In this document: positions 14,001 through 28,000 of the stretch, piece by piece
How the letters are laid out: the number at the start of each line of letters is the position of its first letter
How positions within the stretch are numbered: the first letter of the stretch is position 1
Assembly (NCBI GenBank): GCA_032433765.1
Contig: JAVIAB010000041.1
Coordinates: 75,104,232 to 75,168,231, forward strand
Direction: 5' to 3'
Origin: Megaustenia siamemsis
Taxonomy: Eukaryota; Mollusca; Gastropoda; Stylommatophora; Ariophantidae
DNA: 64,000 nucleotides
Notes under the pieces: model-generated
What the model was told of the DNA's origin: nothing
Seen by the model: the letters and a program-made list of their open reading frames with translations, nothing else
The model's database searches: none
Translations under genes and position numbers: made by a program

Positions 14001-17000
14001 TCTTCAACTGTTATATTGTCATGACCTGGAGCTTTGCCTTTTCTCATGTGTTGAATAGTGTCCTCCACTTCTCTCTGCAATATTCAACCTGCGGTTTGCT
14101 TTGAAAAAAAAATCACACATAACTTAAGTTTTTTCCTGGTCTTAGTGTATATTGAATGGGAATTTAAATTTGGCGCGTTAGATTTTACTCTTTCTCTACA
14201 CTTTTTAAATAGTTGATACAATGATTTTATGGCATACAAATATTCATGTTGTGCAATATTCCTTCTGTAAATTTGATGTGTGGTGTATGTCTTGTGTAAA
14301 ATATAAATTTTTTTAACTTTGGGTAGTTCACAAATCAAAGTCAGATAATGCAATCCAAACAACAACAAATAATTTATGAATTTAGAACAGATGGTATATT
14401 TTACATATATCATAAGGTCACATATCCTTTACATAATTTTGCATTCATCACATCTCGTCTGAATGAATCACTTCCTCTATCCAGATCTCCCACTTTTTTT
14501 GTTGTCTTGTTCAAGGTACCTAGATGTCTTGAAACCACTTTCTTCTTGGTCTACCCCTGATCATCACCCAGGAACCATGGCTTCCATTCTTTCATCCTGT
14601 TGTGTCTTTTGATATGAGCATAGCATTTTATTTCCTGTGAATAATGGTTTTTATAAGACAGTTCTTTTTCATGTTTACTTTTTATATGTCTTCATTGCTC
14701 TTTTTCATTAGCCAAGATATCTTAAGGATTTTATAATAGCATTTTGTTCCAAATGAATCTTTGTATGAGTGTTCTTTCCTTGCTGTTTGCAAGATTGTCC
14801 TTGATTCACAGCCATATGCTGCTAAAGTGAAGATATATGTCAATAATGTTAATTTTCCTGTTTGGCTGCCATTGTACCACATGTTTTTAATGACATTTAA
14901 TTGTTGTGTTGTTATAGTTGATCTCTTTCTGCCAGCTTCTTTGGTTAGTTACTACAGATCCCAGATGTTCATAGCTTGTTAAAATTCCTCACTGCTGATG
15001 TTGATTTTGGGTTTGTTTTTTATTTTGTCAATGGGCAATATCTTAGTTTTATGCATGTCCTAGACAGAGGAATTGATCGTCACTGTGTTTTTGACACACA
15101 CTCAACTTTGTCTATTTTAATCCTACTGCACTGTTTGAGAGGAGGACTGTGTCATCAGCATATAAGAATTTTGTAATTCGTTTGCTATTTATTGCGAAAG
15201 GGTCAAACTTCACAAATATGTCATTGTTTATGACATTTCTCATAATTTTCTCAGCATGGGTGTTGAACAGGTATGGAGAGAGGATGCATCCCTACCTCAC
15301 ACTTGTTTGTATCTCAAACCAATTTTATTTTTCACCCACTATTCTGATAACTGCTTGCTGTTTGTGATACATTAATTCGATAAGTTGTATTAGGTGTGTT
15401 GGATTCGATAAGTTGTATTAGGTGTGTTGGAATCTTTCATAATGTTGCACAGTTTCTGATGTTGTATGCAGTCAAAGATATGCTGTAATCTATGAAGCAT
15501 GTATGCAGTTCTATCTTGTATTCCCCACATTACTCAATGGAGGAAGGATGTTTCTAATGTTAAAATATGTGGTCCTGGGTGCCGTTACTATGTGTTTAAA
15601 ACTTCTTGAACTATATGAAATTCTTGCTCTAACTTTCTTGCAATGTCAAGAAATGGCACATCTTTTCTTTCAATTACACATGGCCACTCACTTGCAAAAT
15701 ACAGGACATATTTTTTTTGTTATTTCCTATCATGCTCCTTTATTAATGTATTCATTCACCAGTTACAGCATATTTGGTTGTGTTGGGGTGATTCCCCCTA
15801 CCCCGTCCTAATCAATGTTGAGGATATTGAGAATGTGTGATCTTTCCATTCTTTTTGTTTCATTGGTATTTATCAAGTTTAAAGTGTCTTTGATGTTACC
15901 CTGCTATTTCTTTCTTTGTGCTGGGGGAGCTTAAGCGCCTGCGACCTGCGATCGCAATAGCAGGGCTGGCGCACCATCAGCTGGCCGAGACCTAGCAGAT
16001 CTACCTCCTCGTTGTCTCCCCTGGTAACAGTCTGCGTCAAAATAGACTGGCTAACAGAAGCTAGGATCGACGTGTTTCCCTGTAGTGGTGGCTGTTACTG
16101 ATTGAGGACTCAGTATTGTAGTACCTCTGGGTGGACAAGTAGTTTCCCAGCGCAGCCTGGGACAGATGACCTCCAACCTCCAGTAAGAGCCAGGAATGTC
16201 AAGAAAGCCATTACGACCCGCCACATTCTATGAGTCAAAGGGCAAACAAGCTCGTATCAACTCGTGGTAATCCGCCAACAACAACAACAACTTTCTTTGT
16301 GCTAGGACTGACGTTCTGGAGGTGGTTAATTAGATAAAGTATAGTCTTTTCTTTTTTTAATTTTTTAAATACATTTTTTAATGAAGAACTGACCTTCATT
16401 TTATAATTTGTTATCTTTTGTGCTTTCATTCATTCATTATTTCTTTCCACTTAGCTTTAAAATAACATACTATTCTTAAAACATTCACTGACCCCCTGTG
16501 ACGACACCGATGATCCCTGGAGTGGGGGGGGGGGACAACAGTTTGATAAATGCTGTTGTAGAGTTTTCTAAACCTTGTAGGAGATGGTTCATCTTCTGAA
16601 ATAGTCATTTCACATCATTGTTGTATCAGTTCAGAACAATCTTACATGCTCCAAGAAACATTTATTTCACTATTTTACTCAGCAGCAATGCTCCCAGAGA
16701 TGCAGCTTCTAATCCTAAAATGCCAGTGTGATGAAGTAGTCGATGATGTTGAAAATTGTTTCCATTTGTTGTAATTATAATGAGATGCAACCTTAAACTA
16801 TTAGCCACTTCATCTAAGGTACATAATATATGATCCTATGAATGCATGTTGACAGCATATTTCCTCCTTGTGTGTGTTTCTGATGATTATTTATCTACAT
16901 TTTCACCGTTTCTATCTATCTATCTATTGACCTTTCGAGCCGTTGCCGGCCCATAGGGTGTAGACCAAGATACACCTTCTCATATCTGAATTTTTGTTCT

Positions 17001-20000
17001 AGCAGTTTTCTTTTGTACTTAACTTCATCGACTTCAAAAAAGCATTTGATAGTATTCATAGAGATTCTTTGTGGAAAATTCTGAAGCAATATGGCTTACC
17101 ATCAAAAATCATAAATATTATCAAAGACATGTATGATGGTTACACATGTGCAGTTCGAACAGAGGAAGGACTGAGCGAATGTTTCCCAATAGAAACTGGG
17201 GTTAAACAAGGATGTATTTTATCGCCCTTGTTATTTGGAATTGTTATGGACTTCATAATGAAGAAATGCTGCACTGGTAATAAAGGCATCGAATGGATAC
17301 AAGGAGACCATTTGGAGGACCTGGACTTTGCTGATGACATAGTTCTCATCAGCAATCAGATAAAAACGATGCAGGAAAACACAAATGAACTATCATCAAT
17401 AGCCAGCAAAATTGGGCTTGAGGTCAATCATGAAAAGACTAAAGTCATGAAAAGTTTAATTCCAACAAGTGACAAAATATACATGGAAAACAAACCAGTA
17501 GAAGAGATCGATCACTTCATCTATCTTGGAAGTCACATTGATCGAGAAGGGGATACGAGCAAAGAAATTAGAATCAGACTGGCTAAAGCAGCAATGTCTT
17601 TCAGAAGCCTTGAAAAGTTGTGGAAATCAAAACTCATTAGCACAAACACAAAGCTTAGGCTATTCAAATCAAATGTACTATCAACCCTTACGTATGCGTG
17701 TGAAAGCTGGAAAACAACAAGAGATATAGAAACAAAGTTGAACGCATTCGAAAATAAATGTCTAAGGAAAATACTTGGTATAGAATGGAACGAATTCAAA
17801 ACAAACGAGGAAATTAGAGAAATCGCCAATCAACCACTAATATCTTCAGTAATAAAGAAAAGACGATGGTCATACGTTGGACATGTGATGAGAAGAGATA
17901 ATAATCGAATAGCAAAGCAAGCCCTCATATGGGAAACAACAGGTAAAAGAAAAAGAGGAAGACCCAGGGAGACACTGAGAAGAACATTGATGAGAGAGGC
18001 AAGAGCAGCAGGAATCGGCTCCCTCAATGAGATAGAACTGCTTGCACAGAACAGAGACAGATGGCGAGATTTTATAAAATATCTTTAAAAGAAAACTGCT
18101 AGAACAAAAATTCATATAGGAGAAGGTGTATCTTGGTCTACGCCCTATGGGCCGGTTACGGCTCGAAAGGTCAATAGATAGATAGTTTTCTTTTAAAGAT
18201 ATTTTATCAAATCTCGCCATTTGTCTCTGTTCTGTGCAAGCAGCTCTATCTCATTGAGGGAGCCGAATCCTGCTGCTCTTGCCTATCTCATCAATGTTCT
18301 TCTTAGTGTCTCCCTGGGTCTTCCTCTTTTTCTCTTACCTGTTGTTTCCCATATGAGGGCCTGCTTTGCTATTCGGTTATTATCTCTTCTCATCACATGT
18401 CCAACATATGACCAAATGGTTTTGTTACCATTTCCTTTTCATACACACAGGATAGACATTTTTATTTTATTTTCTTTAACATATTTCGAATATTTTTGTT
18501 TTGAATGTTTCGTTATTAGTTTTGTGTGTGTGTGTTTCTTGTTTGTTCCTGCCGAAGGCCTATTGGGCCGATACGTCGTTTAGTCTGTGTCATCCACTTA
18601 TCACGTACAGCTTCTAACATACAATTTTGTGTATTTTTTAATTTTTCCTCATATTCAGCTTTACTGCAGCTTCGCATTTTTATGCATTCATTTGCATTTC
18701 TTTGCCTTAACCCCTCAAACTCAGTGATCAACTTACAAATCAAACTTAGTGATCAACTTACAAATCAAACTTAGTGATCAACTTACAAATCAAACTCAGT
18801 GATCAACTTACAAATCAAAGTTAGTGATCAACTTACAAATCAAACTTAGTGATCAACTTACAAATCAAACTTAGTGATCAACTTACAAATCAAACTTAGT
18901 GATCAACTTACAAATCAAACTTAGTGATCAACTTACAAATCAAACTTAGAGATCAACTTACAAATCAAACTCAGTGATCAACTTACAAATCAAACTCAGT
19001 GATCAACTTACAAATCAAAGTTAGTGATCAACTTACAAATCAAACTTAGTGATCATCTTACAAATCAAACTCAGTGATCAACTTACAAATCAAACTTAGT
19101 GATCAACTTACAAATCAAAATCAGTGATCATCTTACAAATCAAACTTAGTGATCAACTTACAAATCAAAATCAGTGATCAACTTACAAATCAAAATCAGT
19201 GATCAACTTACAAATCAAACTTAGAGATCAACTTACAAATCAAACTCTGTGATCAACTTACAAATCAAACTTAGTGATCAACTTACAAATCAAAATCAGT
19301 GATCATCTTACAAATCAAACTTAGAGATCAACTTACAAATCAAACTTAGTGATCAACTTACAAATCAAAATCAGTGATCAACTTACAAATCAAACTTAGA
19401 GATCAACTTACAAATCAAACTCTGTGATCAACTTACAAATCAAACTTAGTGATCAACTTACAAATCAAAATCAGTGATCAACTTACAAATCAAACTTAGA
19501 GATCAACTTACAAATCAAACTTAGTGATCAACTTACAAATCAAACTTAGTGATCAACTTACAAATCAAACTCAGTGATCAACTTACAAATCAAACTTAGA
19601 GATCAACTTACAAATCAAAATCAGTGATCAACTTACAAATCAAACTTAGAGATCAACTTACAAATCAAACTCTATGATCAACTTACAAATCAAACTTAGT
19701 GATCAACTTACAAATCAAAATCAGTGATCAACTTACAAATCAAACTTAGAGATCAACTTACAAATCAAACTTAGTGATCAACTTACAAATCAAAATCATT
19801 GATCAACTTACAAATCAAAATCATCTTCACCTGCAATTATGAAACTATTCTTTCTTCATGATGACACTGACAGATAAATATTCTTTCCATGTCTATGCTG
19901 ATTAGCAAAACACATCTTCAACAATTCTAAATAGTTGTTAATCATCATCATCATCATTGAGTGTATTGCAGTTAACATGTATTACAGCTCACTGTAAAGG

Positions 20001-23000
20001 TGACACCCTTTGGGCCAATTCAAGTGCTAAATACCTGACCTCACCAAATTACCCAAATAACTATCCAAGGTAAGAACAAGTCTCACTATAACATCACCAT
20101 ACACATGTAATGTTTAATAATAGGTTTTCTATCTTGAGAAATACATTAATGTGTCACAGTGTTTGTTCTGATTGAAGTCATATTCTAAAATGACAGTCCC
20201 ATCCACAGATGTAGATGGATGTTCAGGCTTATGTAGGTGCTCTTCCTGCATCTTTATTCGTGTGTCATTTCTTTCCTTGCGGGAGTTTCAGCAGAGACAA
20301 TCTATTTGCTAATGATCTTCTGAGAGACCAGGACTCCATGTTCTGACATTAGACTTGCAAATCACACGGCGTATACACTGTTAACATTTATCACTGCCTA
20401 ACCTAGTCAACAGCTGTAGGTCAACAATGCTGATCCTAGCCTGACAGCATGGACATGAGAGCTACTGTTTAAAATAGATCATCACATATGCAGCTGTAAA
20501 AACTCTGACTTATCAATGATATGTCTATGCTGGTGAATAAAGAGAATAAATAATAATTTGCATTTATAATTGTACAGCACATAGAAGACTAGAATGTTTT
20601 GTTATTAGTTCAGAGGCTTATCTGCCACATTTGAACTTGATATTTTCGTGGATAAAGGCTGTAGAGATAGTTAAGAATAATTTGATTGATAATGAGTGCA
20701 AGAATCTGAGCCATCAGTGAATCAAAATTATCACATTGTATGGATCCTTGAGGTCAAATGCAACAGTATCAATGTGTGAGTGATAAACCTTATTTCCATC
20801 ATGTCAAAAACAACAACACTGTCTCAAGTCTCTCTACTGGAATGATATCCTTCAAGGATAGTTGGAAATGAATGGTTTTGTTCAAGCTTGCAGGGATTTT
20901 TTCCTGATAGAACTCTTCTCCATCTTCCCCTAGTAATCTTCCTGAATAATCTGAGGCAACAGCATGGAAAAATTAAATGAGACATTCACATAAATAATAT
21001 TCAACACTGCACAACAAAACTATACCTAAGGGATGTAGACACAATATCGACCATTTTGGAATACAGAATTGCAGACAGCATTAGCAGAAAGAAAGGAAGC
21101 AAGAAAAATGCTTGAGAAGGTAAAACTAGATACTAAAAAGCAAAGAAAGGAGAAAAGGCAAGACACATGCTCAAATTTTGATCTGTGGCATGAAGAAAAT
21201 AAAGAATTTGTTTGGTTATAAAAGAGAGCCAAACCCTAAACCAATCAAATTTAATCATGAAGTCATCAGTTCTAAAAAAATAAAAAAATATAGTTTAAAA
21301 ATGTAATAGTTACTTTGATTCAGTCAACAGAGTGAGCAAACTAACAGATAGTGAAAAAATGCATCTACATAATTTAAAATTTATTGACAGAGCTCAACAA
21401 CAAATGCGACAATATTTGAAGAAGATTTTAACATGAGGGAACTAGAAAAAGCATTAAGAAAATTAAAATGTAAAAATTCCTCATGTCCTGACAAGATACA
21501 CAATGAGATAATGAAGTATTCTCGACAAGTCATGTAAAGTAACATTACTCACACTGATCAACAAGTCATGGAAAGAAAGCAAAATTCCTAAGACATGGAG
21601 AAATGCCTATATAGTGCCATTGCGCAAGAAGAACAAGCCTCCAGATGACCCAGAAGCTATCGTCTCCTATCCCTAATATCAGGCATAGGCAAATTAGCTG
21701 AGAGTATGTTCAATAACAGACTATACTGGTATTTGGAAACCTCTAACACCCGGTGTTATGAACAAGCTGGTTTCAGGGCAGCAATAACACAGAAGAGTAA
21801 ATCCTCAGGTTAATACAACAGGTCCAAGATGGATTCTAGAACAGACACAATACTCTAGCCATCCTAGTGGGCCTGCAGCAGGCTTATGATAGAGTCTGGC
21901 GTAAGGGGCTTTTAATGAAGATGAGAGATGCCGGGATACATGGAGTTATTGAGTTATTAGCGGATCATCTTCACTGCACTCGAACATGTCCATAGGTGCT
22001 CAGATCAACTACTCAGCAAGTCTCGCAGTGTCCAGCGACTGACGACTCCAGTTCTGTGTTGGTTGATAAGTCTTATTACACGCCCACTAAGTTTCTCGTT
22101 TCTGGCTACGCCCATCTTGACTCCCATCTCTTTCATCTGAAGGAGTGGACTCATGGTTGTCAAAGTCATGTGTCCTTCCCACTACCCAGAGGGCATTGAT
22201 GATGTCCGCCCAATCCATTGGTTGACCATCCTCAACAATAGCACAGCTAGCCAACCTGTCTGCTCTTTCATATCCCCGTATTCCCGCATGTCCTGGGATG
22301 TAGACAAAGGTGACCTGATATATGTTTTACTTCTGCAATGACTCGACCTATTGCATACATACAGATCCCGCATCCACTTTACACGGATACATGGAAAGCT
22401 GTATAAGTGGGCTAAATACTTCCTAGTTGACAGAGCAATAGAAACTAAATTAAATGAGTCCATATCAGACAAAGAGGTGCTAGAAAGAGGATTACCACAG
22501 GGATCATCACTTCGTTGTTCCTTTTTTCTTTATATATATATATATATATATATCAATGATCTGATCAAAACCTTGATAAATGAAAAAAGCCCTCTATAAG
22601 GGTAATCTGGTCATCGGAGTACAAAAAGGAAATAGAACAGCTGAAGCACAACTAAACAAAGACCTAAGGCACCTAGAAGAATACTGTAATACCTGGAAAA
22701 TAAAATTAAATATACAGAAAACAGTAAACACAGTTTTTACCAGAAGCCACAAAATAGCAAAGGCAAATATAAAACTCAATCTTCAACACAATAGTCTGCA
22801 AAAAGAACAACACCCTACATATGTATGAATATAACTAGACCGACACTTGAACTTGAAGAAACACTAGGAAATCTCACTAAGAAGGCAACACGAAGGCTAC
22901 AACTAATGAAAAGACTTTCCAGTACCTAATGGGAAGCAGACAAAGAAACACTTAGAAATCTCTATCTGGGATATGTTCGCTCTGTTTTGGATCATGGTAG

Positions 23001-24980
23001 CTCACCTCTAGTGACATGCAGCAAAACAACTAAAAAAGATACTGGACAAGATACAAAATAATGCATTACAACTTATCAGTGGAACATCGAGTCCACTCCA
23101 ATTGCAGCCTGCAAAACTCACTGCAGTGTGGAACCTTTAGAGATGGGGAGAAACAAGGCCGCTATGGTGCTCTATGAAAGACAAAAAATAATGGAGAAAG
23201 ACCACCCTAATAGAAAATTAGTAGATGCATGGACTCCAAAACAAAGAATTAAGCAGATGTCAGTATTACAACATGTTAGAAATATACAAGAGAAATACCA
23301 TCTACCTGTAAAATGGCTACAAATGTTAAGAGTCATCAAAGAAATGCCACCAAGTGTGAATTATAAAAACCAAGAAATTAGTTTAGAGATATGTGACAGA
23401 AGAGATAAAAATGCAGACCCAGTTATCAGTAAGTCTAGCAGCAAAAAAAAAAAAAAAACATTAGATTCTTATCCTCAAGATTGGATACATATATATACAG
23501 ACGGGGAAGCTACCAATACTATCACAAAAGCTGGATATGGAATATTAATACATTATCCAGATGGAACAGCAGAAGAAATATGTGGACCTTGTGGTGAAGT
23601 CTGTAACAATTATGAAGCAGAAATAACAGCAATAGAAACAACAATTTATCATTTAAATACCATTTTTGATACTACACCATCAAAGAAAAGAAACACAGTC
23701 AAATTGACAGATTCCAAATCGACTCTGCAAGCACTGGAAAATAATAAAAACAAACTAGAATGTACACAGCTTATCATAGATACAGATAAACTCATATGGC
23801 TCATATCTTGATGTGTTTCTGTGCTAGCCATGGTTCATATCTTGGCTTGTGTGTGTGTGTGTGTGTGTGCTGGCCATGGCTGATATCTAGGTGTGTGTCA
23901 TGTTAGTCATATCTCATATCTTGGTGTGTCCGTGTTAATAATGTCTCGTATCTTTATGTGTGTCTGTGTTTAGTCATATCTCATGTCTTAGTGTGTGCCT
24001 GTGTTAGTAATGTGTCATATCTTTGTGTGTGCATGTCTGGGTTAGTGATATCTCATATTTTTGTGTGCATGTTTATGTTAGTCTTATCTTTGTGTGCGCA
24101 TGTCTGTGTTAGTCACATCTCATATCCTTGTGTGTGCATGGCTATGTTAGTCACATCTCATATCTTTGTGTGTGCATGTCTATGTTAGTCATATCTCATA
24201 TCTTTGTGTGCATGTCTATGTTAGGCATGTGTCATATCTTTGTGTGTGCATGTCTATGTCAGTAATATCTCATATCTTTATGTGCATGTTTATGTTAGTC
24301 ATGTGTCATATATCTTGATATGTGTCAGTGTTAGTCATGCCTCGTTTCGCTGTGTGCATGTCTGTGTTAGTCACATCTCATATCTTTGTGTGTGCATGTA
24401 TGTGTTAGTCACCTCTAGTGACCCGTGCAGATGGTGCTCGTAAACCTGGGAGGGCCAACCATCTAAGGGCAGAATCCCCCTACAGAAAAGACAATCTGCT
24501 GCCTTGCAGGAAGATTGGGGACAATCAAAGGCTAAGGAAAGCAAACCTGAATAAAATGCTGGCTGAAATCGGATGCACTGGGCCAAGGGCGCAGAACACA
24601 GTGCAATGTATAAACGGGTGTTCGGTCAGAGTGGATCTGGCAGACTCTAATTGTGATGTTCTGTCTGTGGGGGCGATCAACACACTTAACCTGACAGCTG
24701 ACTTCATGTGTTAGTCTAGAATCCTACTCTGATTGAGTCCTGATCGCAGAGAGAGAGAGAGAGATAAACTCATTGAAACACATGACATATGATTTGTAAT
24801 GCATTGTATCCCGGGACACTTGAACAAACTCGGAAATGATAAGGCAGATACATTATATATGGCCTGTGTGGCGAGGGATCCCTGTGCACAAGGCTGCCAG
24901 GGAAAAATGGATTAATACGTAAAATTCTGTTCCTAGTCTCTATGGACTTCGTCAGAGGTATAAGCTGGCGTACGAAAAAT

Positions 24981-25035
<55 letters not shown>

Positions 25036-28000
25036 AGACCAAATCTGCAAGACAACATCAACAACCAAGCAAGAAGAGATCAAACCACCATCTTCAGACT
25101 GAGAACAAGACATGTTATGCTAAATAACCACATTAATAGAATACAACACAACCATACCCCAGTATGTCCACTCTGTAATCACTCACAAGAAACTGTAGAA
25201 CACCACCTGTTTCAGTGCCCAATGCTCACTGACATCAGAACAACACTATTTCCTCAAAGACCCTCTAATTGGAACATTCTGTATGGAACCACAGCAGAAC
25301 TCAAAAATACGTGCAGATACATGGCATTGGGCCAAATGCATAATCTCAAAAGGTCGTGGGATCCATAACAACAACAACAACAACAATCATCCCCATAAAA
25401 TTACATATCATTTTCTGTATGACTGTTATACAAAAGTCCAGATTCACCATGTGCCCTTTGTCCATTTTTGGCAAATGTATCAGATAGATTTGCAATCACC
25501 ATACTTTTATTGTAGAGGTCACAATGTTTTTGTTGTAAACATATATAAGCTTTTCTTTCTCTTGATCAGCCCACTGACTAAACTCCTGGTGCTTGATATA
25601 GTCTGATCTTGGTGATTTTAACTTGATCACTATTTAGAACCATGATCTTATCCATTCTCACATAATTCTCTTTTTTCATCCTTTGAACTCTACACATAGG
25701 AAAGAGGACATTGTACAAAACAAGGCTATGCACACCATTCTTGGTTGTACATTCACACCACACAGAACTATAGTTTACCTTCTTGATTTTCACACCATGA
25801 AGGACATAACATAAATTTGTTAAGCACGCATCTATGTTCAAATCAGCAGTGACACACAACATTAACATTGAGATAAAATTAAGACATTTAGCAGCTTAAG
25901 AAATGTAAATCTTGAATGGACCAGGTCGAGGACATTGTTCAACAGACTTGTTCATTTGGGGGACATATAACCTGGTAGAGTATGTCAGACAAAGTATTTT
26001 TGTCCTCTCATTATGCATCAAACTTAACAGAGAATGCAGAAAATGAAACCAAGTAGGCATGGAGTCCGAAGAAATATGTGTTTTAATTTTTGAAAATTCA
26101 TTTGATATTGTCAAATACACATATGGGTCTGTTAATTAGCATAGATGGAGCACAAGGGCCTTCACAGCTCCTGTTAATGGAAGAATTATCAAGAAAAATA
26201 TGTTTTCCTTGACTATAATGTAGTCTGATAATGGATGCCCTGGCAGAAACTAGATTCGTAACTTGGCTTGAGAACCAAACTTTAAGCGACATATATTGTT
26301 ATACTTGGCTTTGTTTATCTGGAAGCGGGTGATGTCTGTGGACTATTTTGCACCCCCATCCATGATTGAAATTTGAATTCACTTCATGACCTTATAACTT
26401 TCCTGCATGTTACACTGTGGCTCTGACCTAATCGACGTGTGAGTCATCCGAGTGTTCATTCTACCAGACTGAGAGGTCAAGCAGGATTCAAATTGACCTA
26501 TTCATTACCACCTAATTTCTGCTGTTCCATTCTTTGAGGTATATCAAGTGCTGGCCAAGTTGTATCAACAGAATCAACATGTCATGGACATGGTGTGTCT
26601 GTGCGATATACAACATAACTGAGATAAAGCTTATGGCCCTCTCATCATAATGAAATTGTCTGTGTTCTGTGGGTATCAGTCGGGGATCTCAGTGTTTGTG
26701 TCAGTAAGGACTCTCAGAGCGATTTAGGTAGAGCAAATTCCAACCTCTTCACAGGGGGTTCTTACAGACGTAGTAATAAGAGAGAAGAAAAGGACACTCA
26801 GTCAAGTAAGAGTGAGGGTGAGTGGTGAGGTCCATGGCATGTACCATGTGCCAGTGGACTCTGGTCTTGCATATCTAGGTCATCACCTTATCCATTTCCA
26901 GTTACAGCCTACCACTGGGAACTCGGTCACACCAAACTTTGTGATAAAAGTAAGGAACTAAATATAGGTGTGGTTTTGAGTGCACTAGTGCAATGGGACC
27001 GAACTGAATGCTACCAGAATCATAAAGATGATGCTGTCATTCATTAACAGCAGCACCTGGTTGATGAGGAGTTATGAAACACAATCTGTATCATTGCGGT
27101 GGTGTCAAAAACATATACCACCACCCTTTACTCACATGTGCTTTTTCAATGATCTAATGATTGTTTTCATGAAGTTGGAAATAGGCTTTGCTCGGAGAAC
27201 AGTGTTTGGAGTCTTTGAATATTTCATCATCATCATCTAGCTTGCCTCATTTGAAATCGAGGTAGGGACCCTGCACCTATGGAGTTGTATGGTGATTAGT
27301 GAAACTGATCTTCTGACAGACTAACTGTGTTTAGAAACATGAATGAGAACAACTCATTAAAATCTCAACATATAAAATGTGTTATTATATAAAGCAATGA
27401 TTTTTTTCTGGTTGTAAGCGGTACTGGCACCTTTTATTATATTAAAATTATAATTTATTGCAAGTAACAATATACTCTTCCTGCTGGCAAAGTGTCATTT
27501 TGGCCATCTGTGCAATGTGTCATGTGTTTAAAACTGTTGCATAAGTGTTCAGTAATCACCTGTGTTGAAATGTTGAAGATATGCTCTTGTCATCTTCTTA
27601 ATAAGCTGATACTAATTTGCCTGAATGTAAAAAGTAAGTAAAGAGCCCCGTCACGCCAAGTGGCGTATATGGAATAAGGTGTTAGTGACCATAAATGTTA
27701 CAGACCTTCAGCACATGATTTTTGGGGTAATGAGGTCGGTATTGTAGCAGCAGAAATGACAAACTACAAGATAGATATTCTGGGAATGTGTGAAACAAGA
27801 TGGCTAGGAATGGGTAAAATAAATACAGGAGAGATGATTTTATTTTCAGGACACCAGGAACCTAGAGCACAACATAGTGAAGGGGTAGCTATAATGCTAT
27901 CAAGGAATGCACAGAAGACACTAATAGAATGGGAAGCAGTAGGACCGAGACTAATGAGAGCAACATTTAAAACAACCAAAAACAAAATAAAATTACACAT

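Larger units (their letters stand above)
20990..25385 (+). mobile_element. Family F LINE with RT and RNase H, twice interrupted
   Basis: Pieces in order: linker and RT start (21,000-21,930; LEKALRKLKCKNSSCPDKI near 21,440), RT core (22,396-22,830; RGLPQGSS then a TA run), C-terminal part with RNase H (23,128-23,795; WIHIYTDGEATN, with Asp, and YEAEITAIE, with Glu), late RNase H motif (24,800-24,850; PGHLNKLGNDKADT) and a Cys-His end (25,030-25,368; CPLCNHSQETVEHHLFQCP). It ends in (CAA)n at 25,369-25,386. Stops and the loss of the RT Asp box make it dead. Insertions: family B at 21,945, the 966-bp unit at 23,796 and family G near 24,866. Confidence 0.9.

Noticed and set aside
14348..15840. 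Series of hydrophobic + strand frames as membrane protein exons
   Set aside because: They are the antisense of a decayed minus-strand family J LINE.
17015..18183. Reverse transcriptase frames as host genes
   Set aside because: 5' truncation, tails and target-site duplications show they are LINE insertions.
17830..18220. Minus-strand frames opposite the family C end (65 and 116 codons), also at 4618-4903 and 41,261-41,458
   Set aside because: They are mirror frames of the conserved RT C-terminal coding strand and recur wherever that strand occurs.
18721..19820. CRISPR-like array
   Set aside because: Units of 25 bp are directly adjacent with no variable spacers, in a eukaryotic intron.
23958..24443. 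Cys-rich short frames (76 and 67 codons) as secreted peptides
   Set aside because: They lie entirely in the GT-rich tandem repeat; the Cys and Val codons are products of tgtgtg runs.
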